Source: Mesodorylaimus sp. YZB2_4 (lineage: Eukaryota; Nematoda; Enoplea; Dorylaimida; Dorylaimidae). Taken from it: 64,000 nucleotides of DNA. The first letter of the stretch is position 1. Each line of letters opens with the position of its first letter. Both the position numbers and the translations under genes were made by a program. Of the stretch, positions 42,868 to 55,100 are shown piece after piece. The stretch spans positions 1 to 64,000 of the forward strand of contig JASANH010000623.1 of assembly GCA_030248295.1 (NCBI GenBank), read 5' to 3'. The notes below the pieces were generated by a model, which was given only the letters and a program-made list of their open reading frames with translations, was not told the DNA's origin and did no database searches.

Positions 42868-45481
42868 CTCACGTCTTCATCTTCATCTCCTTCCGCATCC
42901 CCTTCCATGGTCACAATCGCCATTCGATCCTGATCTCGCATTGTGGACACCTCGTCCGCATCGACTTCTTTCTCATCCATGAGACTACACAACGCATCCA
43001 ACAATTTGCTGGCTTCGGAACGTTGCACAGACTCGGTTTCGTCTCTGTCTCCGTTTCCATACACATCCCCTTCCATGGTCGCAGCGCCGTGGTTCAGTGG
43101 ATCTTGCAACGCGCAGTCTTCTCGTTTGGCATCATCAATTCCGTATCGAATTTCAATTCCAACTAGCAAATCGAGCATAAACACGGAAGGATAAAGGCTG
43201 AAAAACAGAACGTTGTCGTGAAGTAAAACAAAATGCTAATCTAACAATGAGAAAAAAGAAATGGAAAAAACTTGGGAATTGGCATCGAAACCGAAAATAT
43301 TTTGCTAGAGTTTCCCACAAGGAACGGTCGTTTTTCCACGCTCCTGGTAACGCGTAAAAATAATAGAGGGTCTACAAAATGGTTGTTTAGAACTCCATCG
43401 TTTTAGCACGTTTTTCCGAGGCAACCATACTTACCCAGCTACAAGATTTTTCCTAAGCAGATCGTATAAATCCGAATTTTTCTTGTTGAATGTTTGAATC
43501 ATCGTGAATGGCTTTTCGAATGAGAGCTAACGCATTATGTTTTCGAAGCTCAAACCTAAAAATGAATTGTATAAAACGAAGACGAGCATTAGACCTAATC
43601 ATTAACACTAATCGGTCTGTAGACTAAAAAACCAAACGTTCTTACCCGATAAGCTAATAAAGCCACCCTTAAAACAGTCAATCTTGTTTTCCTGCAAATT
43701 ATTGCACATATTTTATAATGCCATCTTTAAACTCGTTACGTCAGCCTGGATAAAAAATTTGTAACGTTAAAAACCTTAAAGAACATATCTCTTAACTAAA
43801 AGGCTGAAAAACCCCGGCGCAAACTCACCTTATTGTAAAGTTCCAACAAATGTCCCAAACTACGAATGCCCTTTTCCCGCCAAAACTTTTGAATTCGTTC
43901 GTATTCTTCGAAAAAAAACGAGTTTATTTTTTAGCCAAGAGTTCCAACATTCTCGAGCGGGGATTTCAGTTTCGCAGAGTCGATCGATGGTTACCCATTC
44001 GTAGGGAAAATAATCCAACTTGCCTTTGTCTTTGGGCACGTTCCAACTTTCCACAAATCGACTCAAGGGTATGGGGGGCGGTGTAGGACATGGCGTCGAG
44101 AAATATCAAGTTGGGGCAATAAATCGCCTTCATGCTTTGATTTCTTTTAAGCACTGACATGGGTGATGAGTTGAATTTGCTACGACCAACCAGCTTTGTC
44201 AATGACTGGTATCGGGATTGAAGCGAAGGTAACAGATATTTTTTTAATACAAAGCAAATCGAAAGCCGATCTAGAGCAAGGGTTCAAAAAGTTAAATAAG
44301 GTCTTACAAATGGGTACCTCATCTGGGTAATTTCACTCAAACTTTTAAATCAAAATTTAAAAGAACTTACGAGTTATATCCGAGAACTGGCAGTTGGTTG
44401 AAAAAATATTCAAGCTTATCCCAAAGACGAGAACATAGTTTGAACGTCTTGCCAGCCATCCGCATATTTTCAATCTCGCCATCTTCGAAACCTCGAGCCT
44501 TGAGCAAGGCTTGCGCCAAAGAATGATTTCCGCCTGATCGATCAGATGCAATTTTCTGTTTCTTCTTTTCCTCCTCGATTTCTTTCACTTCACGTAAAGC
44601 TGCTTTGTACTGTTTGTAAACAGATTTATAAAATTTTATCTTCTCCTTCAGATCGCGTAAATAGGGTCGTAGATGAGCCTTCATCCGACGGTTAGCTGCC
44701 AAAAATGCAGCGAACAAATAATCGATAAATTGATCCACCAACACTTGGGCGCCTTTAGCGGGATCTTGGGAATCAGTGTTGAGCATGAATTGCGGCTGAT
44801 CAAATCCAGAAAAATTTCCTTGGACGCATAATGATAAGGGGACTTGCTCGTACAGCATGACCAATCGACAGGATTCGAACTGGCACTCGAATCCGAGAAT
44901 ACCGATGACACAGTCGTGTTCAGAAGACATGGCGGTTCTATTCACCAATGATAAGATACCATCCCGCAAGTATTCGTTAGTCGGAATGGTGTTTTGCACT
45001 AAATTAATCAAATCCTTCCATTCTAACAATGTCAGGGATGAAGCCGAGTGCTAATTGCTGGCGAAAAAATATTCAGTCGTCACAATCGAGAATCGGTCGC
45101 GATCATCACTTGACGGCTTTTGCACGCATAAAAGCAATCGGAAATCCACACTATGCACGTCCGATTTGGTTTCTCGACTAACCAATGATAGGGCGCAAAT
45201 TAGGTTTTCCCGTAATTCCTCGTCGCTCATATAAAATATAGTTTCTTGAGCATTCAAAATAGAAATAATTTTGCCGCTTCGATTTCTTCTTCCCTGAACA
45301 TCCGACTTGGATCGAGGGAGAAAGAAGTCCGAATACGAAAAGTAGAATTTTTCGTTCGATTTGATGAAAATTTACCGAAATTTCTTTCCAAAAATTCGCT
45401 CAAAGAGTCACCCAAATTTTTTTGCTTGTATTCGCCTCGCGTTCCGTGATCACTAGTCCAACAGGTCAGTCCATAACGCAA
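42868..45481 (-). pseudogene. Protein-primed family B DNA polymerase (Maverick/adintovirus type)
   Basis: Exons read right to left. The N-terminal part (45481-45051) is helical. A large exon (45050-44371) has MLYEQVPLSLCVQGN and ends in LPVLGYNS, the ExoII-like motif. The next (about 44220-43810) has KAIYCPNLIFLDAMSY, then KLDYFPYEWVTIDRL and, after a frame change, a GIRSLGHLLELYNK segment. Another (near 43770) gives ADV, completing the ExoIII Y-x3-D, then NKIDCFKGGFISLSG. The last ones (near 43560 and 43197-42868) have DLYDLLRKNLVAG and YPSVFMLDLLVGIEIRYG, the start of the GGPS-type region before the palm. These match the exonuclease half of protein-primed polymerases. Introns have GTAAGT/GTGAGT donors. 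The palm catalytic motifs are absent and the last exon becomes acidic. Breaks: a stop at 45053, another near 43760, and frame changes at G6 (44073-44078) and A8 (43911-43918). Confidence 0.75.
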
Positions 45482-45564
45482 ACAAAGTCAGGAAGAATTG
45501 GTCAAATTTTCCACATCTCCAATACTCGCGTAGATCCGATAACATAGATCTCGATGGTGTCATC

Positions 45565-48500
45565 GTTTCAAGCACAAGTCGAAGCTGGACAAGTCGCTCG
45601 TCCAGCCACAACCACAAAGTTACCGAAGCTGACCTTTCCCACATTTGATGGGAATATTCTTCACTGGCAAAATTTTTGGGATCGATTCCGAGTGACGATC
45701 CATAAAAGCCAAACAATAAGCGACGTCGACAAAATGGCGTATTTGGTAGGCCAGCTAACTGGAGATGCTGCTAAAGTTGTTTCAGGTCTCGCAGTCAAAG
45801 CCGCAAATTATCCAGCCGCATTGGATATGCTCAAAGCAAGGTTCGGAAATGATGCACAAATCAAAAAAGCGCATCACACCGCATTGATGGACCTAGCACC
45901 TGCACAAAAACAACGGGATCTTCGACCAATCGTCGATCAACTGGACATGCACCTAAACGCATTGCAGGCCCTGGGAGAAGATGTCAACCAATCGCATTTC
46001 TACATGCTCATCCACCGCAAACTTCCACCAGCCGTCGTGGAACGAATGGAAATCAAACGTGAGGAATCCGAAGAGGAATGGGATGTGGATACTCTGAGAG
46101 AACAACTCCGCACATACTTGCAAATTCATGAAAGCGCGTATCAAGCTTCGGGACCCAAGGATACCCATGAATCTGACCACGCAGCCCATTGGAGACCGAA
46201 TCTCTTCAGAAGAGGGCGCCCACAATCAACCGCAAGTGCGTTATTCACTTCAGCGTGGTCCAAACCTCCAGCACACTGGAACAAATCCACGAATCGCCAG
46301 CAGTCGGCACCCAAGGAGCGGTTCAATCGACAAACAACCACACAACAACTAACAATGGTCACACCCATCAACCGCCGTACAATGAACGCCAGACGGGTGG
46401 TCGCGCTTGTCCTTTCTGCGCTAAAACAGGTCACTTTGCCAATGAATGCATCAGCATCACAATGGCTTCCGCAAGGAAACACAAATTACAGCAACAACGC
46501 CTATGTTTCAACTGCTTGAAACCTAATCACTCAACCCAGGAATGCAAAAGGATTAAGCCATGTTTCACATGCCGCAAAGTCAAGCATCATCACTCCAGCA
46601 TATGTCCAGATCGCTATCCAGACGCTGCACGTTCCGCAACATTGGTCGATCATCCAATACCCACGCAAGCATTGCCTCCAACAAATACTGGCCTTCAGGG
46701 AGAAGCACACACTCTAATGGCCCCACAAGGCACCTCGCTCCTGCAAACCGCATTGGCAACCTTGGTTTCAAGTGGCAACGACCACGCTTTCACTGCACGA
46801 GGTGTATTCGATAATGGAAGCCAGAAAAGCTACATCACAGAGCAACTGGCAAATCAACTGCGCTTACAACCCAAACCCGCTGGACGCTTGTCAGTTTACA
46901 CGTTCGGTCAAGCTCCTCCAAAGGAGATCCAGTCGATGGTCACGGAAGTCCGAATTCGTCTCCTAAACGTTCAACTCGTTAGCTTCAACGCGAACGTCAT
47001 ACCAACAATCACAGGTGCAATCCGAAGGGCACCAATCGACGTCAATCGTTTTCATACGCTTTTCCGCGATCTCCCATCGGCGGATTCAATTCCTGTCCAA
47101 CCCGAAACAACGGTAATCAACTTCCTCATCGGAGCGGACTACATGTGGGATTTCTTGACAGGAGAGAAAATATCAACACCCACAGGTCTGCATTTGATCA
47201 GTTCCTCGCTAGGATGGCTCCTAGGAGGAAGGCAAACCGAAATGACAAACAACGAAACCAGCACAATCACAACAATCGCTGCACTTTGGTCCAGTTCTGG
47301 GACGCAAGACAACGACATGCAGTTTACAGCCAACACACCTCCACCAACAGGACTAGACCTCAGCTCCATGTGGAACCTAGAAACACTAGGCATCAAGGAC
47401 CAGGCTATGGATCCTGGAGACGAAGCTGCTGTGCAAAATTTTGAAAAGACTGTACTCACGAGGCAGTCGGTACGCTGTCACTTGGCCCTGGAGAGAGGAG
47501 AATCCGGCATTGCCCACAAATTTTGGACTTGCCTCAGGACGTCTAACGTCGTTGGTCAATCGTTACAAATCAAATCCGGTCGTCCTTGAGCAGTATCAAA
47601 AGGTCATCGATGATCAACTACAAAAAGGGGTAATCGAAAAGGTCGACATTTCGCAGCCAACCACAAACAAAATACATTACATTCTCCACCACGCTGTTTT
47701 CAATCCCGAAAGAACAACAAAATTGAGAATCGTTTACGACGCCTCAGCAAAAACCCATCCAGATTCGAAAAGCCTCAACGATTGCTTATACCGAGGTCCA
47801 GTTATTCTGAATGAAGTTGTAGCTATCATCTTGCGATTCCGCCTGAATAAAATTGCTCTAGCAGCTGACATAGAAAAGGCGTTTTTACAAGTTGCCCTTC
47901 GAGAAACCGAAAAGGACGTTACTCGGTTCCTGTGGTTACGCAACCTTGGAATTCTTTCCACAGACAACAATTTGGAATGCTACCGGTTTGCACGGGTACC
48001 GTTTGGCATTACTAGCAGCCCTTTCCTGCCAGCCGCAACAATCAACCATCATCTTAGCAACACTGGAGGTGAAGTTGCCGACAAAATTTCCCTAAACATC
48101 TACATCGACAATATCATCACAGGAGTCAGTACAGAGTCAGACGCCATCAAATTCTACGATGAAACCAAACGACTTTCAACCGCGGCATCAATGAACGCAC
48201 GTGAATGGATGACGAATTCACAAACAACGTTGAAGCACATTCCCACAGAGGATCGAGCCACGGGAAAGTTTAAAATTCTGGGCCTTCCATGGAATCCAGA
48301 CAGTGACACCCTGTCCCTTCCAACACCAAAAGCGTTCGACCATCAGAACCCGACCACAAAGAGGACAATACTGAAACACATCGCCTCGTTTTTTGACCCA
48401 ATGGGACTCGTGTCACCAGCACTATTGCAAGGAAAAATCCTGCTTCAAAAGTTGTGGAAGGACAACATCGGTTGGGACGACCCAATCTTAGCAACAGCAA

Positions 48501-49684
48501 TCGATCAATGGCAATCGATCACCCAGGACCTTACTGCGATTTCCACATTCGAAGTACCACGGTTCCTGGAAAATGGCTTTACATACGAATTGCACACCTT
48601 TTGCGATGCCTCCAAGGATGCGTATGGCACTTGCACATAGCTGCGTATTATCAATGAAAACGAAATCCAATCGCAGCTGCTTTTCGCAAAGGCTCGATTA
48701 GCACCGCTGCGTCCAACAATGACAATACCACGCCTCGAACTCATGGCAGTACACGTTGGCAAAAAGTGTCATGAATTCATTTCCAAATCACTGCATATGC
48801 CTATTCAACGTCACGTTGTATGGACGGATTCACAGTGTGTCCTCCATTGGCTTCACTCTGAAAAGCCACTAACGGTGTTTGTGCGCAACCGCGTCGATCA
48901 AATCAAGGATCAATTCAAAACCGAATACCATTACGTGGATACGGAACGCAATCCAGCAGACCTCGCTTCAAGAGGCCTCCCAGCAAAGGGCCTCCTCAAT
49001 TCCGCCCTGTGGTGGCATGGACCCGAATTTCTGTGCCAGAAAAGCGAGGAGAACTGGCCTTCATTCGATGCTTTTAATTCAAAGGACAACTTGACCATGA
49101 ACAACGTTGCATCTGAAGAAAGACAATGCATGACCCTTGCCGCCCCTCAGGCTCCAAAGCGGGGATTAGAAGCCATTATCAATCACAAGAAATTTTCAAC
49201 TTTGACCATATCGATCAGAGTCACTGCTTGGGTACTTCGAGTTGTTTTAAAAGTCAAACATCCAAATCACGAACTCACAGCAGATGAACTCGAACAGGCC
49301 AAAGTCAAATGGATCCGATTCGCGTCGTCGAGCTGCCTTCTCCCAACAAACACGTTCCCCTCGAAATTATCACCAAGAACACTGAGGAGTCTAGACGCAT
49401 ATGACGACATAATGTGTGATAAAATCTATTCTCTGTCCCTAATCAGCTTCCACTTTCGCCTCCCGAGTGTCGCGTATTGCGAGTTTGAGTAAATGCCAAT
49501 ATCTTCCCACGCTATGCTCTTCGGTGTTCTTTCCGCTTTTCCAGACTCAACAGAACCCTAACCACTCACTTCCCGGCTAGCTTGTTCGTTGGGTTCACAG
49601 TAAAGTTCGAGTAGCAAGTTGCTTTTACACATCGCTCCTTCAACGTAGGCCACTTCCAATTAATACAACTACCATTCCCCAACA
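45565..49684 (+). pseudogene. Second BEL/Pao copy: 5'-truncated, internally deleted
   Basis: Sequence matching the element at 28.2-36.4 kb begins inside gag at 45565, with no 5' LTR. It runs through zinc knuckles, protease, RT and RNase H. At about 49312 it jumps from just after RNase H straight to the last 30 codons of env and the 3' LTR (49468-49684), losing about 3.36 kb including all of the integrase. The junction lies at a shared GATCC, implying microhomology-mediated deletion. Frame damage includes a +2 change near 46362, an opposite -2 change near 47455, and a TAG at 48638. Nucleotide identity to the first copy is high, so the two diverged recently. No target duplication can be checked at the truncated left end. 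Confidence 0.93.
49468..49684 (+). repeat. 3' LTR of the truncated BEL copy
   Basis: 217 bp, TGTCGCG...CCCAACA, the same length as the LTRs of the complete element, with a handful of substitutions. No partner LTR exists on the left. Confidence 0.92.
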
Positions 49685-49741
49685 CGGTGCACTCCTACCT
49701 CGTCGACCGCAGTCCCGATCACATATCTTGCGAGCCTACCG

Positions 49742-49757
49742 CCCCCCCCCCCCCCCC
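49742..49757. repeat. Poly-C tract (16 bp)
   Basis: Uninterrupted run of 16 C between the BEL 3' LTR and the piggyBac fragment. Confidence 0.95.
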
Positions 49758-49841
49758 AACTGTACCTCGTCTTTGTTTATTCTTGTACGGCTACGGCGCC
49801 TGATTCGCCGGCTACGGGTGGCGCGACGACGTTCTCGATTT

Positions 49842-50147
49842 CAGGTGGTGCAAACGCTGATGGCCCCACTCCGAAACAATGGGCGTACGCTGTACACTGA
49901 TAATTCCTTCACCTCAGTCGAGCTAGCGAACAAACTTTATGAAGAGCGGACGTATGTAGTGGGGACAGTTCGACCACATAGGGAAGAAATTTTAAAGGAT
50001 TTCACAGTGGAGCCCATCAGCCAGAATGAAAGTCGATTCCTATTTTCTGAAGAAAAGACGCTCCTGAGATACCGAGCTAAAAAGAAGAAACAAAGTTTCT
50101 TGTTGTCGACGATGCATCATTCAAAGCAGGTCCAGAAAATCTCCTAA
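49842..50147 (+). pseudogene. piggyBac-like transposase fragment
   Basis: About 100 residues match the middle of piggyBac (DDE_Tnp_1_7) transposases: RTLYTDNSFTSVELANKLYE contains the second catalytic Asp in the D-N-x-[FY]-T-S motif. YVVGTVRPHREEILKDF is the GT-x-R-x-x-R segment, and FLLSTMHHSKQ corresponds to the following LST motif. The N-terminal domain with the first Asp, the third Asp and the C-terminal RING-like domain are missing. No TTAA-flanked termini were found. Confidence 0.85.
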
Positions 50148-50189
50148 GATCCGGCTTCTGACGATTAAGAATAAGATCAAGATGGACGA

Positions 50190-50290
50190 GGCAGCCGAGG
50201 ACGGGCAGCCGTGGACGAGGCGACCGTGGACGTGGTGGTCTTGGATGTGGCGGTCGTGGATGTGGTGGTCGTGGACATGGCAGTCGGGGA
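50190..50290. repeat. Short GTGG-rich tandem repeat
   Basis: Degenerate 18-bp units around GTGGTCGTGGAYGTGG repeat about four times. In one plus-strand frame this encodes an RGG/GCGG-type Gly-Arg repeat, but I cannot connect it to a gene. Confidence 0.6.
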
Positions 50291-50688
50291 TGCCTATCAA
50301 AAAATACTCAGAACTGCAGAGCCAACCAGCCATCAAAAAAGGTCTGGCGCCTTAAAATTAACCCACTAAGGAAGTCTGTGACATGCGAAACAGGCTCACT
50401 GACTGGTCCATTTTATCCACGAGTTTTAGTAAATACTTCCTCTTATAGGTTGAAGCTGCCTGCGTTGCAGCGCAGCAATACGTCGGCGCTGTTACGACGC
50501 GCGTCCCGCGAACAGGAGACACTCAACAGGAGACAACTCCGACGAGAATAACGGCGATGACGACGAGGATACCAGCCCGAGGAGATCGTCCAGAGGTGGA
50601 TCTGTTAGAGGAAAAGTCAAGAGAGGACTGTGCTGTGACCAAGTTTGTCTGAAACAGCCACTGAGCCAACGTGCGGTTGTGGTCGTTT

Positions 50689-50957
50689 TCAGATTAGCAG
50701 GCTGGTGTAACGGAAAATTGGTTCAGCGGGCAATAAACAGCATGCTTGAAATTCCGATTCAACTCGACGGCGAGGACTGCTGGCGCGTCTATGAAGTGAT
50801 TTCAAAGTTTAAATCCTCGGTCGTACACAAGCAGCGTTTAAATGATTTTGTCATAAACGATCTGCAAATTCACAACAAGAACGGATCGTTGGTACTGGAC
50901 ATTCTAGCATCTACCAGTAAGCGTATGTCTTTCAATCGATTAAATTTGGCTCACTAG
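50689..50957 (+). other. Possible exon, unknown protein
   Basis: A TTTTCAG acceptor-like sequence (ending about 50687) precedes a frame that stays open to a stop at 50957 and contains IQLDGEDCWRVYEVISKFKS and NDFVINDLQIHNKNGSLVLD. Composition is protein-like and hydrophobic positions alternate sensibly, but no family comes to mind. It could be the last exon of a gene whose earlier exons are unrecognised, or decayed sequence. Confidence 0.3.
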
Positions 50958-51584
50958 TCCTTGAATAAAGCAAATGTGTTGGGGGTAAAGGAAGCTTAAA
51001 TGCTTGTTTGGAGAGCCAAAAAACTAAGGGAGAAAGTCGCCTTGTATGAGCCTGTTTACCGGCACAAATTTTCCCAAAAACGAAATAAATGGTAACTTCT
51101 CTTTAAGATCTGAGTTTCTGGACTTTCTGAGTTTCTGAGTTTCTAAGTTTCTGGAGTCTGAAAGAGCCGGAAAACCGCTGTTCTACGTGGCGCCACCGCC
51201 TCTAAAAGGCCCGCCGACGTGCGACGACGAGATGGAAGAAGCTTTGATCGATAAGTTATTGTTCGCTTAATTTTACACACACCTTTCGTCCAGCATGGAC
51301 CTACCTGACTGTTGACCGAGATTTGCATCATGATGCCATCCAGGGTAAGGATAGGCCCGATCGGGCCGTCCCACCCCCCAACAGAAATTGATGATAACGA
51401 CTGACTAAAAGCCGAGGTGCTTTGTTCTCTCTGTCAGACCAATCACAAGCAGAAACAGGACAGGGAGCCCGCGCCGGAAGAGAAAACGTTATTATTCGCC
51501 AGTTAATGAAGCCGGGAAATTTTAATTTAAGAGCCAACAATCGATTGGCGTATTGGTCGATAGTGGCCCACAGTCTAACAAAAA

Positions 51585-52046
51585 ATGAAAGCAAAGACTG
51601 GGGCAAGCGCAAAAAAACTCGGAGGAAAAGTAGAGTGGGACGAAGAAGAACATGGCGACTGGATGGAATTTGCGGCGACGGCGTTGACCAAGGCGAATGA
51701 AAAGAAATTTGAACACAACGTGGCATTGAGAAAAGAGCTTTTCAAAACGGCACCAAAAATCCTCGTCGAAGCGAATCCAAACGATCGCCGATGGGGCGTC
51801 GGCCTCGCTCGAGATGACCCAGCGATCCAAGACAAATCTAAGTGGAAGGGCATGAATGTTTTTGGCCAATTGTTGACGGATTTGCGGGACCGCATGATGG
51901 CGATGGCAATGTACGATAATGAGGTCAAGGAGATCCAAGAAGAACGAAGACGATTGGAACAACGAAAGCGAGCTTTCGAACGGAACAGTAGCGACGACTC
52001 GAGCACTGATGGCCACCAGGAACCCCCAAATGTCCGTAAGTCATGA
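51585..52046 (+). CDS. NADAR-domain protein (N-terminus incomplete)
   Basis: The frame encodes the C-terminal two thirds of a NADAR (DUF1768) domain: SAKKLGGKVEW, WMEFAATALTKANEKKFEHN, LRKELFKTAPKILVEANPND, RRWGVGL, KWKGMNVFGQLLTDLRDRMM. The order and spacing of the LVE...D..WG.G and W.G.N..G..L...R motifs are those of the family. NADAR proteins are enzymes acting on ADP-ribosylated or N-glycosidic nucleotide substrates and occur in bacteria, eukaryotes, phages and large DNA viruses. The N-terminal third is missing; an in-frame stop lies 7 bp before the ATG, so an upstream exon is likely. A consensus donor GTAAGT at 52036, inside the last codons, suggests splicing downstream. A charged, Gln/Glu-rich helix ends the frame. 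It could be a host gene, a virus-derived gene, or part of the adjacent LINE. Confidence 0.8.
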   Translation: MKAKTGASAKKLGGKVEWDEEEHGDWMEFAATALTKANEKKFEHNVALRKELFKTAPKILVEANPNDRRWGVGLARDDPAIQDKSKWKGMNVFGQLLTDLRDRMMAMAMYDNEVKEIQEERRRLEQRKRAFERNSSDDSSTDGHQEPPNVRKS

Positions 52047-52109
52047 ATGCCTGTCACCTGGCGCTAGAATAGGAACAGTCTTAATTATTCTTCCTTTTTG
52101 CTTTATTAG

Positions 52110-55100
52110 TTTTTGCATTTCTTTTTCGCTCTCTCCCCAGGAACAAAATAGGGTCTAATATTAAATTTTCAACATACAACGCAGCAGGATTGAGGGATAA
52201 GCCCCAAAAAACTCTTGCAGTCTTTGAATTTTTGAAACATTATGATCTGCTATGTGTTCAAGAAACCCATTTTCGAAGTGCTAGGGAGGCTGCGTATTTT
52301 GATAATATTTTTGAGCGAAAATTCAGGAGTTATCATTCTTTTTCGGAGGAGTTCAGTGCAGGGGTCTGTTTGTTGGTAAATAGGAGTTCTTTATTTTCTG
52401 ACGTCATTAGGATAACAAGTGTATCAGGGCGAGCCGTAGTACTGACAGCAAAGTATCAGAATAAGATTTTCCTGTGTATTGGCCTTTATGCTCCAGCTCA
52501 AGAAAATAAGAGGAGGGTGTTTTTTGATAATTTGTTCGAGACAACTTTGCAAAGGTTCAGATATCATGATGCATGCGTCTGTCTAGGAGATTTCAATTTT
52601 GTGGAGTGCAAAGAGTTGGATCGCAGCGAACTCACTGTGTACCCTGAGGTCGGACTAAAAGAATTTCGCAAGTTTTCTTCGAAATTCAGACTGCATGATG
52701 TCTTTCGGGCCAATCATGCGAAACGAAGGGAGTTCTCTCATCTCGCCCACAGCACTAAAACGCAGGGCCGTATTGATAGGATTTATGGGTCTGAAAACGT
52801 GGTAACATCTTATAGAGGTTACAAATTCACGGATACGGGTCTGTCTGACCATAAAATCTTCGAGGTAGAGTGCAACTTTTTTTTTGCGAAAATAAGAATG
52901 GGTCCTTCTTATTGGAAGCTTGATGTAGATTTAATTGTGCGGGATAAATTGGTGCAAAATATTGTCAGGGAAAAACTACGCATTTTACAAGAGGGCTTTA
53001 TTGGGGCTTCTGATGAGGAGGTCCTTAATCTGTGGGACGAGTGCAAACAGGAAGTAGGTGCGCTGTGTAAAGCGCGTAAAAGAACACTGGAAATTGAGAG
53101 CAGGAAAAAAACGTGCCTTTTTAGAAAAGGAATTAGAGAGGGCCAAAGTTTTGTGGGGTAGGCATCCACAAAGTGATCTCTTAAAAACAGAATTTCTGGC
53201 CGTTAGGAACAGGTTAAAAGAATTAGATAGGGAAGAAGTCAGAAAGAGGCTAATGAAAACGTACTACAGGGACTTGGCAACTGATCAGTTTACGATGACC
53301 ACTGCCAAATTAATGCAGAAAAATTCGGCGGAGAGCAGGACAGTGTATTCGATACGCGGGGAGGACGGGACTGTGTACGATGACCAGCTAGAGGTAATAG
53401 GGGAAATTAGAAGGCAATATGCGAGTTTGTTCACTAGCGTAGGGCGCATTGATGAAGGGGCTGCGGATCTTTTTTTATGTCGGCGGCCATACGGGGTGGT
53501 ACAGGATGCAGACAGGGGACCCATGGGAGATAAAATAGGAGAGGAAGAGGTGCGGGCTGCAATTCGCTCATTTCAGAAAAAGAAGACACCAGGTTCTGAT
53601 GGTCTCCCAATAGAATTTTATGGGTTTTTCTTGGGAGAACTAGGACAAATTCTGAGCAAAGTCTATTCGGCTTCTCTGAGGGTAGGGTTTCTTCCCTCAA
53701 GTTGTTACTTTGGAATAATTTCGCAGCTGTATAAGGGGGAAGGGGACAAGGCCCAAAGGTCAAACTGGCGGCCATTGACCATGCTGAATGTGGACTACAA
53801 AATTTTGGCAAAAGTCCTAGCCATGAGGTTGAGGAAAGTAATGCCTAAAATTGTGCATCCTGACCAGACGTGCTCGGTGCCTGGAAGGGATATCAGGGAC
53901 GGGGTCTTGACCCTGTACAATGCGGTGGAGTACATAAATGAGACCGGTGCGGAAGCCATGCTCCTTTCTGTCGACCACATGACTGCCTTCGATATAGTGG
54001 AATGGGAGTATTTGCACAGGGTGTTAGAGTATTTCGGCTTAGGCCAGACTTTTGGGGACTGGATCAAAATTATCTATAAGCCAGGAATGGTAAAATCGTC
54101 AGTGCAGGTAAATGGCTACGTTTCGGCTGCTTTCTGCCAGACCAGGGGAATCAGGCAAGGGTGTCCGTTATCCGCCCTCTTGTATGTTCTAGTATCTGAG
54201 ACAGTCGCCAATTATATAAGAAGGGACACGGGTGTGAAAGGTATTGACGTGCTAGGGCATCAGCTAAAAATCAGTAATTATGCTGATGATACAAATTTTT
54301 TGGTGGCGGATACGGACTCAGTGAAGCAGATATTTTGGGTGTATGAAGAATTCAGGAAAGCATCAGGAGCGACACTAAAAAGAGCAAAAACCAAAATCTT
54401 ATGCCTTGGAGCAAAGGGTATTTCCGAGATAGACGAAGAGCTGGGACAGTTTATGACGGAGAAAATAAAAGTTTATGGGTTTTGGATCTTGCGAAGCGGG
54501 TTGGAAAATAACGACAACTGGGTGGCAGTCCGTGAGCACATAGGGCAGCCAAGTAGCAAAGTACCCCATAAAGAGATCTCTTATTTTGGTAGGATCCATG
54601 TTGCCAACACATACTTTCTCTCGAAAGCATGGTATTTGGCATCAATAATTGCACCTGAGAACGATTTTCAGAGATTTGTAGGAAGGCAAATTGATGGATA
54701 TCTTTGGTATCCTTTAAAAGTGAATATGATAAATAAGTGCATTCTAAAGAGAAGCAAGGAGCAGGGTGGGATAGCCTACCCTGATGTAGGCTACAAAGTA
54801 TTAGCTTTCAGGCTGATGCTTTTACTACGCAGGCAGTGCTCAGATAATAATGCCGCGTGGCATGCCAGTTTTGACTATTTCTACAGTAAAGTGCAGGATG
54901 CGAAGCCAAACCAGTTGGATGTGATTGCAGTACCCCGACTGTACAAGGATATACGCAGGGCCGTGGTGACTGCTAAATTTTCTTTATTGAACCCTAACAG
55001 TGTCGGCTTGGACGCCCGAGTTTATCCGATCAAACACGTTAAGACAAAGATTTTGTATAAGCATATGTTGGAGAAAAAAGTTATGAAAGCGACGACAGCG

